64,000 bases of DNA from Trichosphaerium sp. ATCC 40318 (Eukaryota > Discosea > Flabellinia > Trichosidae): contig JALMLS010000216.1 in assembly GCA_038496445.1 (NCBI GenBank), forward strand, positions 62,001 through 126,000. Reading direction: 5' to 3'. Made by a program: the position numbers and the translations under genes. The notes under the pieces were generated by a model. That model was given only the letters and a program-made list of their open reading frames with translations. It did not search any database and had not been told where the DNA came from. The stretch's first letter is position 1. Each line of letters begins with the position of its first letter. Positions 13,101 to 24,296 of this stretch are shown here, in pieces.

Positions 13101-13665
13101 TGAAAACCAAACTGAGAGTTCTCAAGGCAGACCTTTGCAATAATTTAACAGATGGACTTGTTGGTATTGCAGAAGATAACTTTTTAGACTATATCATAGG
13201 CCAAGCGCATATGCTACACATTTGCAATAAGCAAGCTATCAAAATTGATGATGAGTTTGAAGAAAAGCTAGATTTCTCGGCATTAAAATCAGAATACTTA
13301 CAACTCAACGATGTGGAGTTAAAGGACGGTATTACTGAGGATGATACTGATGAAAAACCTGAAGAAGAAGAAGAACCAGAAGAAGAGGAAGAAGTAGTAA
13401 AAGAAGTAAAACAAGACGAAGATAAGGCGTTAGCTGAAAAGAAAGCTAGAGTAGAACGTGTTCAAAAAGTACTTCAAGAAGAGATTGAAGGACTTCAAGC
13501 AAAGATATCAGAACATGTCGCCAAGGAGGAGTACGAAGAAGCAGGTACGCCCACTAACAACGTATTTTTATTATCGTCAGTTACTTACAAGAGGATATAG
13601 CTGATGCTGAAGATGAGTTAACAAGTAAACAAGAAAAACTTGCACAGTTGATGACATCAGTTTAA
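10157..13665 (+). CDS. Long coiled-coil protein with UVR-like motif
   Basis: Many short exons run from ATG at 10157 (MSSIFSLFNRKSVDE) to the stop at 13663-13665. The N-terminal third is acidic and disordered (EESDGDDELFMG; VDSGDDDDFSEYIDEGQD). The rest is almost continuous coiled coil, with exons such as QQKIQKIEKDQSEAIQNDS. Near 12775-12850 the protein carries AADAKNYRLAGLLKKQVQGL, which looks like a UVR motif, and a second candidate follows close to the C-terminus (HVAKEEYEEA). UVR motifs mediate protein interaction. An EEEEPEEEEE run precedes the final coil. I do not recognise a named orthologue. Exon borders are approximate; several introns of 40-70 bases begin GTACGT or GTAAAC. Confidence 0.65.
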
Positions 13666-14065
13666 AAACGCTTACTTTGGCATCTGTGAAAAAACAAGAC
13701 ACCTTCTTCCATCACTGTAATTATAGTCACCTCACCCCTCTTTAATCTGGTGCTATCAGCTTGAAGTAGAAACGATGGAATTTTTGCTGTAAAAAAGTAT
13801 ATTCGCGTTCACTTCGTATAGTGTGTTTTATAAACATGTAAAGCTGTTGCAAAAAAATAACTCATAAAACTTGCGTTTGGTTTAAAGGTAGCTAGCTAGT
13901 ACAGCGAGAACGTAGTTATAAATATATGCAAAGGGGCTCACCTTTGTATGTCCTTTACACGTGAAGCCCAACGTGTCCTTTATTACTAGTAACCACGTGA
14001 TTTATTTTTGTTCTCATTTTTTTATGAAAGAGGCAACAAGTCACCATGTGAAGTAGCAATATTTA
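13666..14065. other. Intergenic between convergent genes
   Basis: Four hundred bases between the ends of the coiled-coil gene and the uL23 gene. AT-rich, with a CACGTG at 13994-13999 and no open frame of note. Confidence 0.5.
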
Positions 14066-14509
14066 TTACCAGATTGGATTCAATACTTCCAATACATCGT
14101 ATTCCCAAGTTAAACGAATATAAGCCTTTTTAAGTCCTTTGGGTGTTATGAGAGTTCGAACTCTTTCTACTTTTACATAATACTTTTGTTCAAAAGCATT
14201 TTTTATCTGGTGTTTGTTCGCTCTTCTGTCTACTATAAATGTTGCTGTGTTTAAGTGTTCTACTTTGTTTAAGGCATGTTCAGTTGTCACAGGGTATCTC
14301 AACACATCTGCTATATGTAGCGTTGTTTTCTTAGGAATGGCTTTCTTTGGGTAAATTGGTTTGCGTTGGTGTCTTTGAGTTTTCTTGCGCTTGAACGACG
14401 GCTTTGAGAATCGGTTGAGTTGTTTTTTACAGTTTAAATTTTTCGTTTGTTGTTTCTTTGTATGTAGTGCTTTAGCAGCTGCTTCTTCCCTAGTTTGTTG
14501 TTCTGCCAT
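14066..14509 (-). CDS. RPL23A: Ribosomal protein uL23 (RPL23A)
   Basis: An intronless 147-residue ORF. The N-terminus is Lys-rich (KKQQTKNLNCKKQL; KPSFKRKKTQRHQRKPIYPK), as in eukaryotic L23a. The globular part has YPVTTEHALNKVEHLNTATF, VDRRANKHQIKNAFE and KAYIRLTWEYDVLEV, which match the family's conserved core. It binds the large-subunit rRNA near the exit tunnel. The usual end (YDALDVANKIG) is altered to YDVLEVLNPIW. One of the few intronless genes in the window. The start is the first ATG; MAEQQTREEA follows. Confidence 0.95.
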   Translation of the reverse strand: MAEQQTREEAAAKALHTKKQQTKNLNCKKQLNRFSKPSFKRKKTQRHQRKPIYPKKAIPKKTTLHIADVLRYPVTTEHALNKVEHLNTATFIVDRRANKHQIKNAFEQKYYVKVERVRTLITPKGLKKAYIRLTWEYDVLEVLNPIW

Positions 14510-15148
14510 TACCAGAAGCTACATTAAATGCAGTGGTTAGTCAGCATCATCATTTGTTGAACGAAACACACGTAAACGTCAATAATGTTACGTTGAAAGT
14601 CTGGTCAAGTCTTGTCTTGTTTGTATCTGACTATTTTCTGATTACACTACCGTAAGTTTCGTGGCAGATGTCCAAAATCTCATGTAAAATCCTATGGATT
14701 ACCGGTCATTTGCCACGAAATTCACAACCATCCAGTTTGAAGATCCGGATCCATGAACGTAGGTAATGTGCGCACTCAGAAATCATGTCAGTCAACTGAC
14801 GGTTCATGAAACAATGTGGATCCTTTAAAGAATTTTGCAGAAGGCCAGGACCAGGACCTTACTTTAAACAAGACCAAGGAATCATTTGTTGAAATAAAGG
14901 AACGGGTTGATGCCTATGACTGACATACTAAAAGTGCCTAAAAGTGGATGTATGAGTGTCTAACTTGATTTGATCAGTTAAAGACGCCTTTATTCTGCTA
15001 GCATCTATGATACTAAAGGAGGAAAACACCTCATCAATTCTTCTACCAGACTCGTATTCTCTGTAACCAGAATAAACCTGGTTGAAAATATAATGATGTT
15101 TATTTTGTACATTCTCAACAGAAAAAGCCATGCAATTACAATGCTTTT
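14510..15148. other. Intergenic; possible small ORF and short inverted repeat
   Basis: Upstream of uL23 and downstream of XPB. A minus-strand ORF of 67 codons opens with an ATG at 15131 (MAFSVENVQNKHHYIF) and ends at 14928; it has no recognised similarity and may be chance. TTTCGTGGCA near 14656 is matched by TGCCACGAAA near 14712, a 10-base inverted repeat with a loop of about 46 bases. Confidence 0.35.
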
Positions 15149-17851
15149 TTAGTACTTTATTTTAAGCTTCTTTCTGATGCCTTGCCTATGAGTGTTCTGC
15201 TTACGCTTCTGTCCTGCACGGACATCATGAAAGTTGGCATACGATTTTGGCTACAAGTACACAGAGTGAGTTTTTTTGAAATCTTTGATTCAAAAAAGAA
15301 AAAAAAAGCAAGCGGATACGTACCTTATCTTTCTCTTCTCTACGCTTGATGAGCTCTTTCTCAATAGCCTTGATAAGAGTCCTTTGATTTTCAGGTTTAA
15401 CATACTCTTCTGTACTACTTGTAAAGTACGAAGCACCATCAGTTTGGACATCAACAACATATCCATGATCTTCTAAGAAACCTCTACGCTTCGCAGCATA
15501 ATTTACTTCCTCAGTCTCTGTTGAAACAAGGGAATAGAAGTGTGCTTCTTCTTTTCCTTCAAAAGGTCTTTGAATACGTCCTATACGTTGTCCTTCTTGC
15601 ATACGAGACCCGTCTGTCAAACCAAGTTGAATCACAACGTCAGCACTAGGTAAATCGATAGACTGATCTCCGACTTTACTAAGAAGGATGCGGTTTATGC
15701 TATCCACTCCGCTTGACCTTCTGAACCTGGACAAGATACGTGCACGCTCTTCCGTGGCTGTATTACCGTCTACCATGTCCCATTCTAAAACAGAAGTAAG
15801 AGGCAAATGATAGAAAAGCTTGGCGTACTAAGGAGATGAGAATACCAATGTAAACTGAAGATTGAGTCGCAAAATATGATAACTTTGCTACCAGCCTTTG
15901 CATGCTTTGTTACTAGCTCATACATAACGCGTGTTTTGTTAGGATTGCACATGTACAACAACCGACGTTCTTCCATAAAGTCAGAGCTATAACGAATCAG
16001 ATAAGCTAAAGTCCAACTTACATAAAAAAGGAAAAAAGTACATTTGATGTCTTTCTTTGAACTTAATTGCCATTGGAACACGGATCTCATGACAGCGAAC
16101 AGGAGCAATGTGTCCACGCATCCTAAAGATATTCGTTACAAGAACCGTACTTAAAAAGAAATTAAGGTAATCGTACTGTAGAGTGAAGATATCGAGCTCA
16201 TACAATGTTGGACCAACGAGATAAGGTAGTTCAGGGATTAGATTATCCTCACGAACCATCGTTGCAGTTAATCCGAGCTTAACATGACATTTTATTTGAT
16301 TTGTTACTTTCCTAGGGATTGTTAAAAGACTGTAAAATTAAATAAAAGAAAAAAGCGGTACCTGAAAATCTTTGCTGGTGCAAGATGCACTTCATCTAGT
16401 ACCATGATACCCCAGACACGTTCTTTACATTGTCTCATAGTCTGTAGAGAATCCTCTTTCCTGCCAGTTTGCGTGGAGAACATACTGTACGTTGTAACGA
16501 CGATGTTGGCACTAGATATGTCAGTTTAATGATCTTGATATTGACTTTGATAGCGTACTTGGCATCCCACTCTGCACGATGAAGCGAAGCAAATCGAGAT
16601 ATCTGCTTATCACGAACAGCAGCAAACTTTTTGAATTGCTCTTTCCACTGCGTCACTGCAAGAGCAGATTGACAAAACACAATAGCATTCAACTACAAGT
16701 AATGTTAGTTAGATGATTTTTACACTAAAAAGAAAAAGAAAAAAAAAAAAGAAAAACTATTCGTACCTTGCACAACGCAACGGCGTTTATACCGATTAAG
16801 GTCTTTCCAGCACCACAAGGTAGAACCAAGACACCAGAGTGCATCTTATAACCGTTCCAGAATAAACTGTGACTACTGTGGAGTTGGTAATCCCTCAACT
16901 TTATCTCAGGCCGGATGTTTATGCTACACAATAATAAATTAGTGTTGTGTATTGTAGCAGTTCCTTGTACTTTATCTTTGATGCTTCTGTATGGCTACCA
17001 AGTTCATATTCTTCTATTATAGGATACCCATTATGATAGCATATACGTTTGACGGATTCTGCTTGCTCAGGAGAGATTTCAAATCCGAAATATTCTCTTG
17101 AATCTAAATTGCTTTAGTTTTTGTTTTTTCAAAATCCAAAACGTACCGTCTCCGTAGTACTTGTTAACAACCCTATTAGGACAGTATCTATCCAAAGCAG
17201 GGATTGACTTTATTTTAACAATCAAGTCTTGATCTGGTGCTTGAACAAAGTACTTTGTGTCCCTATTGAGTAATAAAATGTTAAGAAAAACATTTTCATT
17301 TACTGACGTACCTCAACACTAATAGTAGCTCGTAGTATGTGTTTGTCGTGTATTTTCGTATGAGCCTGTGTAGTTTAACGGGCATTATCTCGTTTGATAG
17401 ATATCCTACTAGTCTGACAATCTCCTTGGCATTGTAACCTGAAAAAAGAAAAAGAATAAGCAAACGAATAACAAATTACAGGCACGTGAAGGAAAAAAAA
17501 AGAAGGATGTAGGTTGAGAATAAAAACACCGATATCTTGACACATACCTCTTGAATACGCCAAGAAAAGAGATAACGGTGTTATCTCATACAAGTAGTAT
17601 TTTGCATCTACGATCTTCTTAAATTCAGCAACACTGTCAAGCAACTCTTTTGCTAAAGCAATGCCACGTTCTCGTTGTAGAATAGGTAACTGTTTGACTA
17701 CAGGTAACAAAATTTCTACCATCTTATCTTCTGCTTCTCCATATACTAGAGGATGGCAATTAAAGTCTTCCATGATTTCTTCTTCAAGCTTTATTGAAAA
17801 AAACCAGATAAGCAAAACAGAAAACTATGCAAACTCTGTAGGTACCTCCAT
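15149..17851 (-). CDS. ERCC3: XPB/ERCC3/Ssl2 helicase (TFIIH translocase), C-terminal module of a probable fusion
   Basis: A SF2 DNA translocase of TFIIH that opens promoters and acts in nucleotide excision repair. Exons read in order: an N-terminal XPB domain (YYLYEITPLSLFLAYSRGYN), a linker (ERYFGFEI-like, then NGYPIIEEYELG), Walker A (VLPCGAGKTLIGIN), motif Ia (FCQSALAVTQWKEQFKKF), TTYSMFS, the DEVH box (IMVLDEVHLAPAKIFR), motif III plus the XPB-specific RED loop (LGLTATMVREDN), NPNKTRVMYELV, and motifs V-VI (ILLSKVGDQSIDLPSADV; GQRIGRIQRPFEGKEEAHF). The C-terminus is basic (GIRKKLKIKY). If the gene stood alone it would start at ATG 17851 (MELEEEIMEDF). However, the preceding exon 17846-17991 is open in the same frame back into TFIIE-alpha, so the stop-free chain suggests a fusion. 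Confidence 0.9.
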
Positions 17852-18893
17852 TTTGGCGCTTCCAGCTTTATTTGCAGAACCAACAGCCTTAGAGTTTCTA
17901 GCTTCAGGCTTACCACGTCTTCGTGATCGTGACTTAGTTGCTTGACGCCTAGGTGCTACAGTCTTGCGAACAGTTCGTTTATATTGTTTACCTATCGCTC
18001 TCATTACATTCTTTAAAAATATTGTAGTTGTGATACGTACCTCCTTTATCGAGGTTAGCCAAGTCGTCTAATCTATCTTTTAGAGGTTGTATGATGTTTT
18101 TTAGCTCTTTCAGAGATAGTTCTAGTAATTGAAGCTTCTCTCGATTATTAGTTCTTATCAGCTCACTGTCACAGCCCATTATATCACAATGGTACTTTCC
18201 AGTTGCTCTATTCTTAACACGCTCGAGTTGCAAGGTCCTGAAATGCTTCTTGCATGGAGTGCAGTAGAGTACTTGATCTCTAACCTGCTCTATTTCCTCT
18301 TCAAGGTTTTTTTCCATAGATAGGACACGGTAATTTACAGCGTCAACAAACTTGTCCAAGTCAATTGACCAAACATTAAACATTCTTCCATAGCCTTTTT
18401 TGGCTGTTGTCTTTTTAGGCTCGACAGCCGTTCTACATTTTCCTGTCAGCTCAAATACAATGATATTCTGTCGTTACGTACCTAGTAATCAACTTGTGGC
18501 CATTTAGGATATTCAAAGCCTTACTAACTTGTTTTGCTGGTAGTTGTAATTCGGCATATAAATCTTTTTCTCGAAATCTAATAACAAAAGCATGTTAGAG
18601 CAAATACCAATAACATTCAAACACGTGAAATAAAATTAAAGTAGAACACGTACAATTTCTTTTCAACGAACTTGTAAAGGGTAAGAATATAGCTATCTTC
18701 GCTATAGAACCACGTAGCAACAATAGCGAGGAGATCAACAACTTTTTCAAATTCAGTAGGATTTGCATCTCCATTGTGTAACACAATGTGCTTTTGTTTT
18801 TTGGCAGAGTCTTCTTCTGTAGATGGCAAGAAATCGAAGTTTGTATCAAGCTTTAACACGTGTTCTTCGCCACCTTGGCTTTGATGTTGCATA
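17852..18893 (-). CDS. GTF2E1: TFIIE alpha subunit (GTF2E1/Tfa1), middle module, plus basic linker to XPB
   Basis: Reads QHQSQGGEEHV, then an extended winged helix (FEKVVDLLAIVATWFYSEDS; REKDLYAELQLPAKQVSKAL), then MFNVWSIDLDKFVDAVNYRV, a long helix, and a zinc ribbon (CTPCKKHF...CDIMGCDS). This is the TFIIE-alpha core that recruits and regulates TFIIH. Exons join in phase: ..KKL to FREKD across a 5'ss GTACGTGTTC, ..LITR to TAVEPKKTTAKKGY, then through the zinc ribbon. After LDKG an intron (17992-18040, 49 bases, GTACGT to TAG) leads into a 49-codon basic linker (KQYKRTVRKTVAPRRQ; SRSRRRGKPEARN) that runs into XPB. Unspliced, the frame would stop at 17988. If separate, translation would start at ATG 18892. 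The acidic C-terminal region of typical TFIIE-alpha is absent. Confidence 0.88.
17992..18040 (-). other. Junction intron between TFIIE-alpha and the XPB linker
   Basis: Forty-nine bases, GTACGTATCA to GAGCGATAG. Read through, TFIIE-alpha ends with a stop at 17988-17990. Spliced, Gly is rebuilt (G|GT) and the basic linker to XPB follows in frame. Confidence 0.6.
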
Positions 18894-18943
18894 CTGAATA
18901 GGATCAGTTTCAAAGTAAATTTTTTGTATGTTTAAAATCTTAC
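18894..18943 (-). other. Junction intron between TFIIE-beta and TFIIE-alpha
   Basis: Fifty bases, GTAAGATTTT to CTATTCAG. The first bases give the stop TAA of unspliced TFIIE-beta (CGG TAA). Spliced, codon Arg is rebuilt (CG|T) and the next codon is ATG of TFIIE-alpha. Length and ends match the other introns here. Confidence 0.6.
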
Positions 18944-19878
18944 CGGAGGTGAGCCGCGAGGGCTTGCAAGTCAGCATCAGCAGCAGAGGTCTTACGCTTG
19001 GTACTTCTTCGCCGCTTTGGAGCGTCTTGATATAACTCTGGTTGTACGTTGCAGTCGAGTTTCGATAGTTGGCGATTGTTATCTCTACACGCAATTAAAA
19101 ACCACCAAAAAAATAATGATTGATAAACTCGTACGCTAAGAATTGTCTCAGGTCAACGAAATCAACCTTGGCGACATTGTTCCATAATCTCTGTAGTGTC
19201 CTTGCTATCGGTACTAGAGTAATAGGTGGATTCACGTGATTTAACGACGGCCTCAAATACAAAAACTACACAACAACATTTTAGTAAGAATACGGCGGTG
19301 TACGGCTTGTACCAAGTTTTTGCTGACGCTGTGTTTGACTGTAAGTATTTTAAGGTCTTCGTGAAGCTCCTATAGCAATCTAATCAGTTCTCACTCGTCA
19401 CACGTTCGAAACGTCAAAAAAAAAAGCTTGGCCAACTGCGCAAAAAAAACCGGCAAGATAAAAATTGACTTCATTCGGTAGAAGCAAAAATATGGGTTAG
19501 AAGGCTTTGCTGAAAATTACTCATGTTCAAATTACTCATAGATTACTTCCGTACAGCTATAAAGTCGTCAATTCCATCGTACGCAGTGGTCGTTTCTTCA
19601 TCTACCTCCATTATCCTGTCTTTTTTCAAAATTTGCAGTATATCATCAGCGCTATCGATACGATACTTGTGTTTGTATTGAATATGCCCAGTATTGGGAT
19701 CATACTCCAACTGGCTGTTTGCTTTTAACAGTTCAAGGAGCGGTACGGTTATTATAATTCCGAGGCTCTGTTGAATTTCTGCCATTGTTAACCCGGCAGG
19801 GTTCTTTTTTAACGCTAGAACAACCTCAAAATGTTGCGTGCCCAGGTGGGGTTGTCCAGACCCTTCTGGAGCGGACAT
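18944..19878 (-). CDS. GTF2E2: TFIIE beta subunit (GTF2E2/Tfa2), N-terminal module
   Basis: Exons 19555-19878, 19313-19369, 19135-19265 and 18944-19084 are phase-compatible. Start MSAPEGSGQPHLGTQHFEVV. The first winged helix reads NPAGLTMAEIQQSLGI and HIQYKHKYRIDSADDILQIL, matching the TFIIE-beta 'YAFKPKYNVRDKKALLRLL' region. The second winged helix (ELHEDLKILTVKHSVSKNL) is shortened. Then come LQRLWNNVAKVDFVDLRQFL and a basic tail (APKRRRSTKRKTSAAD), equivalent to the DNA-binding C-terminus of TFIIE-beta. After ALAAHLR the sequence continues CGGTAAG: a stop codon that overlaps a strong 5' splice site. Splicing 18894-18943 (50 bases, ending TTCAG) removes it and enters TFIIE-alpha in frame. 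Identification rests on both winged helices and the tail. Confidence 0.82.
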
Positions 19879-20410
19879 GTTGCGTCACTTGGGTTAAATA
19901 CGTTATTTTGCGTTCAACAAGATAAAAAACCTTGCTGGACGACGTAAAAACCTCCTTAACACATTAAGTACTACCATACGCACGCTATCACGTAGCAGCT
20001 GTAGCTACTGGCTAGGCTTTTTTGAAATCGCTCTGAAAAATCTAAAAAGTTAGCTGTTAACGGCCTCTACATTACATTTTTACTCAACTATAAACACAAA
20101 ACGCGCATTCAAGCCAATCCCACTATGGAAGAACGAGTGTAGGTGATTGATTATTCTGTTGCAACTTTTGAACTCGTTTTCATTGAATATGGTCCAAGCT
20201 TCTAACTGTCAGGGCGCTAAATCATAATTATTTTGCAACCAAGCTGGTTTTAAAAATTTTATCTACCATTACATTTTAGGAAACATTTCTTCACGATTCT
20301 GGACTTGCTGTAGTAGCGTTATACAAACAAAGGTGTTGGCGTTTTCGTAAGGTGCACGGGTTGTGGCAAGGCGTAATCACGTGATTTCTCAAACCCACTT
20401 ACTGTACTCT
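19879..20410. other. Upstream region of the TFIIE-XPB block
   Basis: About 530 bases between the start of TFIIE-beta and the end of the phosphatase gene, both on the minus strand. It must hold the promoter of the block. No long open frame. A CACGTG palindrome (ATCACGTGAT context) is at 20378-20383. Confidence 0.5.
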
Positions 20411-20970
20411 TTATTTCTTTTTTGTCCATTTTCTGAAGGCGTTGTTGATGTTTATAATATCAGAGGCACTAATACTTGCTTCTTTGCCTAGTTTTTCACT
20501 TTCAAACGTCATTAGCTGTTTTAAAAACCCTCTATTGGGCTGAATACCCTTTCGCTTTGTTTTTACAGTTATGATAGCGTCTCTCAGCGACATGTCACTG
20601 CCGTGCATCAAATACGCAATTACCACCGCTGGAGACCTACTAACACCACCTGAAGGCGTCAGTATGATTTAAAGAGTTATTTATCGCTACCTGAGCAATG
20701 TACAAGCACTTTGTGCTTGCCTCTCTTCAGTTTGTCTAAAAAAGTAAAAATATCTTGTAGCAAGCTTAAAATATCCGCTTCTGCGTTGTCTGTTATATGA
20801 CATTGCTTGTACGTGAATTTACTAGGATATAAGCATTTGCCAGCCAAGTTTACAATGTGAGTAATTCCAAGTTGTTCTAACCCCTCTGACGCCTTTGCTG
20901 CGCGAACACTCCCAAGAAAAAGGAAGTTATCTATAATTTGAGTACAGTCTATGTTTTTACGCCGAGCCAT
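20411..20970 (-). CDS. Dual-specificity protein phosphatase
   Basis: Two exons. Start MARRKNIDCTQIIDNFLFLG at ATG 20970, where IIDNFLFLG is the usual DSP entry strand. Then LGITHIVNLAG, and after one intron the catalytic loop joins as VHCSGGVSRSPAV, the HCX5R signature with Cys nucleophile and Arg. The intron splits the Gly codon inside the loop. The general-acid region reads CHITDNAEADILSLLQDIF. The C-terminus has NRGFLKQLMTFE, also typical. About 180 residues, the size of small atypical DSPs. Substrate cannot be told from sequence. It begins 119 bases from the end of the calpain-domain gene. Confidence 0.9.
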
Positions 20971-21088
20971 GTAGTGTACAGTAGTACGAGAGTACTTTAT
21001 AACGTCAGCTTTTGCTGTAATCGTCAATACAATTCAGTTCAGATAACAGTATCACGAAGAAAACAGTTTTTTTTTATTAAGTTTTCTT

Positions 21089-24000
21089 TCACACTAGTTC
21101 TGTTATAACAAGATCATCATTACAAGATACAACAAGTGTAAAACTGGCTTCTTTTTTGGCATCAAAAGTACACGGTATTATAGCATAATTACCTGGAGCC
21201 AACTCAACTAGTTTTTTGCCTAGAAATTTGGTAAATTTTTTTCAAATGCCGTGGTTGTGACCAATTTGAAATAAAATACGAAAGGTTAGGATGACGTACA
21301 TTCGCGTGGATCACCAAACTTTCCTTTATCGACAACATTATTAGCTGTAACCTTTGCAAGGTGACCTTGAATAAAGAATTAGATCAAAGTTGAATCGTCT
21401 CCGTAAATTAGTCATGTATTGAAGGTACCTGTTGCATTTGGTCCTCGCTTGACCAAGTAAAATGAGATGGCATCAAAGTGTTCTCTCTCCTGCAAAAGAA
21501 GAACTTCGAGCTTCGTCTTCTTTGAGAGCTTGAACCCATACTGTGGATTCTTTTCGAATGTTGCATGATTACGACATCCTCCTGCGGTTACGCCTTTCCA
21601 AGAACCCTAAATATCCCGATCAATATAGGAAAAGAGCACGTACAAGTGATCAATGCCAAAAACTATAAAGCAATCATTGGTACCTCAAGAGTATATTTGT
21701 TCCAATCTTTTGAATCATCAATTAGCTCTACTTTGACTTCTGTATCTGAATAAACTGCCATAGAGAATGGGCGCTCTTCATTAGGGTCATAAGTACATGG
21801 CATAATCACATATGGTGTATCTGACGCCGGTAATTTCATCTCAACAGTAACTAAAAGAGCCAATCAATTAAAATGAACAAAGTTAATTTTGTACCTCTTT
21901 CACGTGTTAAAAATCTAGAACTCTTTACAATCTGAGAATCGTTCCATAGTATTCTATGTGCTATAAAAAACCATTAAGAAAGGCCTCGTAGAAATATTTG
22001 ATGTTCGTCTTAGTTCACGTACGTTTTGATTCTCTTGTTTTAAATACATAAAATCCAATACTGGACATTGCCTTACCAGCAATTTGTGTAAGTTGTAACA
22101 AGACATTTGCTGTCTTGGTGACATAAACAAATATTTGATGGTTCCAACGCCACGTGAGATAATTCATACAACCACCAGCGCTTTTATCTTTCCAACTCTG
22201 CTCTACCATCAATTCTTTTCCTAAAGGAAAAAAATAAGAAAAAGTCAAAAAGCGAGTTTCTTATTTTAAACATACCGGAGATGCTTCCAACTCCTGATAA
22301 TTTATCTCCCTTGAACTCATCTTCTTTATCGTCAAGTCCTTCATCTGCTTCTATACCAAGAGCAGCTTCCATAGCTACAATTATTTCAAACGTTTGCTTC
22401 TTTTCCGCCTACAACAAAAAAATCAAAACCCTTCTTTTTAACTCTGTAACAAGTTCAATAAAAATATGCGTACAGCCCAATCAGGTTCGCGTTTGGCAGC
22501 GCGTCTATTATCATATTGTATCTCTCTTAACTTTGTGACATTTTTAGATAGTTCTGCGTTATTGTTTCTTTTAGAGAACTCAGCAAGCCTAAAGTTGGGT
22601 TAATTTTAAAATTAAGATGTTTTCATCTACTAACCTATCTTTATCTTTTTTAAGTTGAATTATCTCCTCTCTTAACTTTTGAATCTCTTTTAGTTTTTCG
22701 CCTATTTCCTTTGTTGATTCAAGATTTTTGATCTTTTCTTCCAGTAGGAGCTTCTTTTGGTCTTCTGTCTTTTGTACTTGCTTCTTATACTTTTGTTTAT
22801 CCTATCATACTGCTAAGTACACTATAATAAAGAGTTTTAAAGTACTCACCGATATATAGTTAACCAAGACACCTTGTGAAATCCATTTTGATGTACCCTT
22901 TCCAATAATTCTACGATTACTCCAAATACTTAGCTCAAAGCGTGATGTGAACCCTGGTTCGTGTGTAGATGGAATAATACAGTAGAATCCAGGGTTAAGA
23001 TGCATGATTCCAATCGCTATTGATTATTAACATCACAATAATGGCAAAGAAAACTAAACAAGAAGTACCTTCATAAGGACCTTTAAACTCTGACGTAAAT
23101 AAAATGTCCTTCTGTCTGATACGATCTGGTGGTTGCTCACCTATACGCTCATTAATCAAGGGATCTTAACGAGTAAATAGAGCCACGTACCTTCTATTGT
23201 GGCAACATAAAATCCAACATTATTAAACTTCGTTTTTTTAGTTTGAGATAAAACCATTGTAACCTTATCAGTAATTTCTGCAACGTTAATAACATAACGA
23301 GGGTTTGATTTCCATGAGCGATTAGGTTTAGATCCTCCAGCACTATCTTTATTCCACCGACCCTACACAAAGACCTTTAAGAGACTGTAACAAGAGTGGT
23401 AAAAAAATGCCATGTTTTTGACACCGAAGCATTTCAAGAATCTTCGAATACGTACACCAACAGTCAAGTCATACCAATCCTCTTCTGGTGTAATCTCTTT
23501 TAATACACCTTTATCACAAGACAACTTAAAATCGCCGATAAAACCAGGTTCAAAGGTAGCAGGCATAACTAAAATATTGACTTAGAAAAAAAAGAATGGT
23601 TTGTTTGCATTCTCATTAGCGCTGCAAACTCGAAATCAGCACGTACTAATGAATGGTGAGTCAGTGCCTTCAAGCACAGCGTCGATGTACACTACAGTAG
23701 ATGAGCATACGCAATTTTAGGCCAATTTAAAAGCTTTTTTGTAGTAAAGCTCCAAAAACGACAATTTCGCCCTGAGCAAAAAACAAACTATAAAATGATA
23801 CGTTTTATGCGTCAGAGATTGTTTTGTTAAAAAAACTTACCAACGTTTGTTGTTTGAAACTTTGACTGTTCAACGATATGTTCAGCGTTAAGAATCTTAC
23901 GGCCAGTGCCTTAGTGAAGCTGTTAGCGTGAAGTGCAGTTTTACTTGTGAAAAAGAGAAAAGCACGCCTACCATCTTTGCGGAAAATGTACAAGCCTATG

Positions 24001-24296
24001 TTGTAGCCTTTATTGTCCAGTTGAGTGAGCGAAATGCGAACCTACACGCGAACATAGTCAGACGAAATAGAAACGACACATTGCAGTACTAACGTCGCCA
24101 GAAAACGATCGACGCAACTTCAGAAAGTATTGCGGGTTATAACGCCATGATGGATATTTATCACTTCCTCCTGCAGAACAATCCTCCCAGGATCCCTTAT
24201 ATGCGTAAATATACTTGATTTAACTGTTTTCTCAAAGATAAAATGTATTTAAAAAAAGACCATATTTAAAACACGTACTTTTACTTCCTTTGCCAT
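21089..24296 (-). CDS. Tandem calpain-domain-III (C2L) protein without protease domain
   Basis: Many exons from ATG 24296 (MAKEVK, intron, GSWEDCSAGG) to the stop at 21089-21091 (CNDDLVITELV). At least three repeats of the calpain large-subunit domain III appear: GGSDKYPSWRYNPQYFLKLR with 'MPATFEPGFIGDFKLSC'; FYCIIPSTHEPGFTSRFELS; and WRWNHQIFVYV with YVIMPCTYDPNEERPFSMAV. A final copy ends DAKKEASFTLVVS. Between the second and third comes a charged coiled coil (about 22560-22800). Each copy has the two family marks: 'WRxNPQ' and 'xIPSTxEPGxxxxFxL'. No papain-like Cys protease core (domain II) is visible, so this is a scaffold or lipid-binding protein rather than a calpain. Exon borders are approximate. 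Confidence 0.75.
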
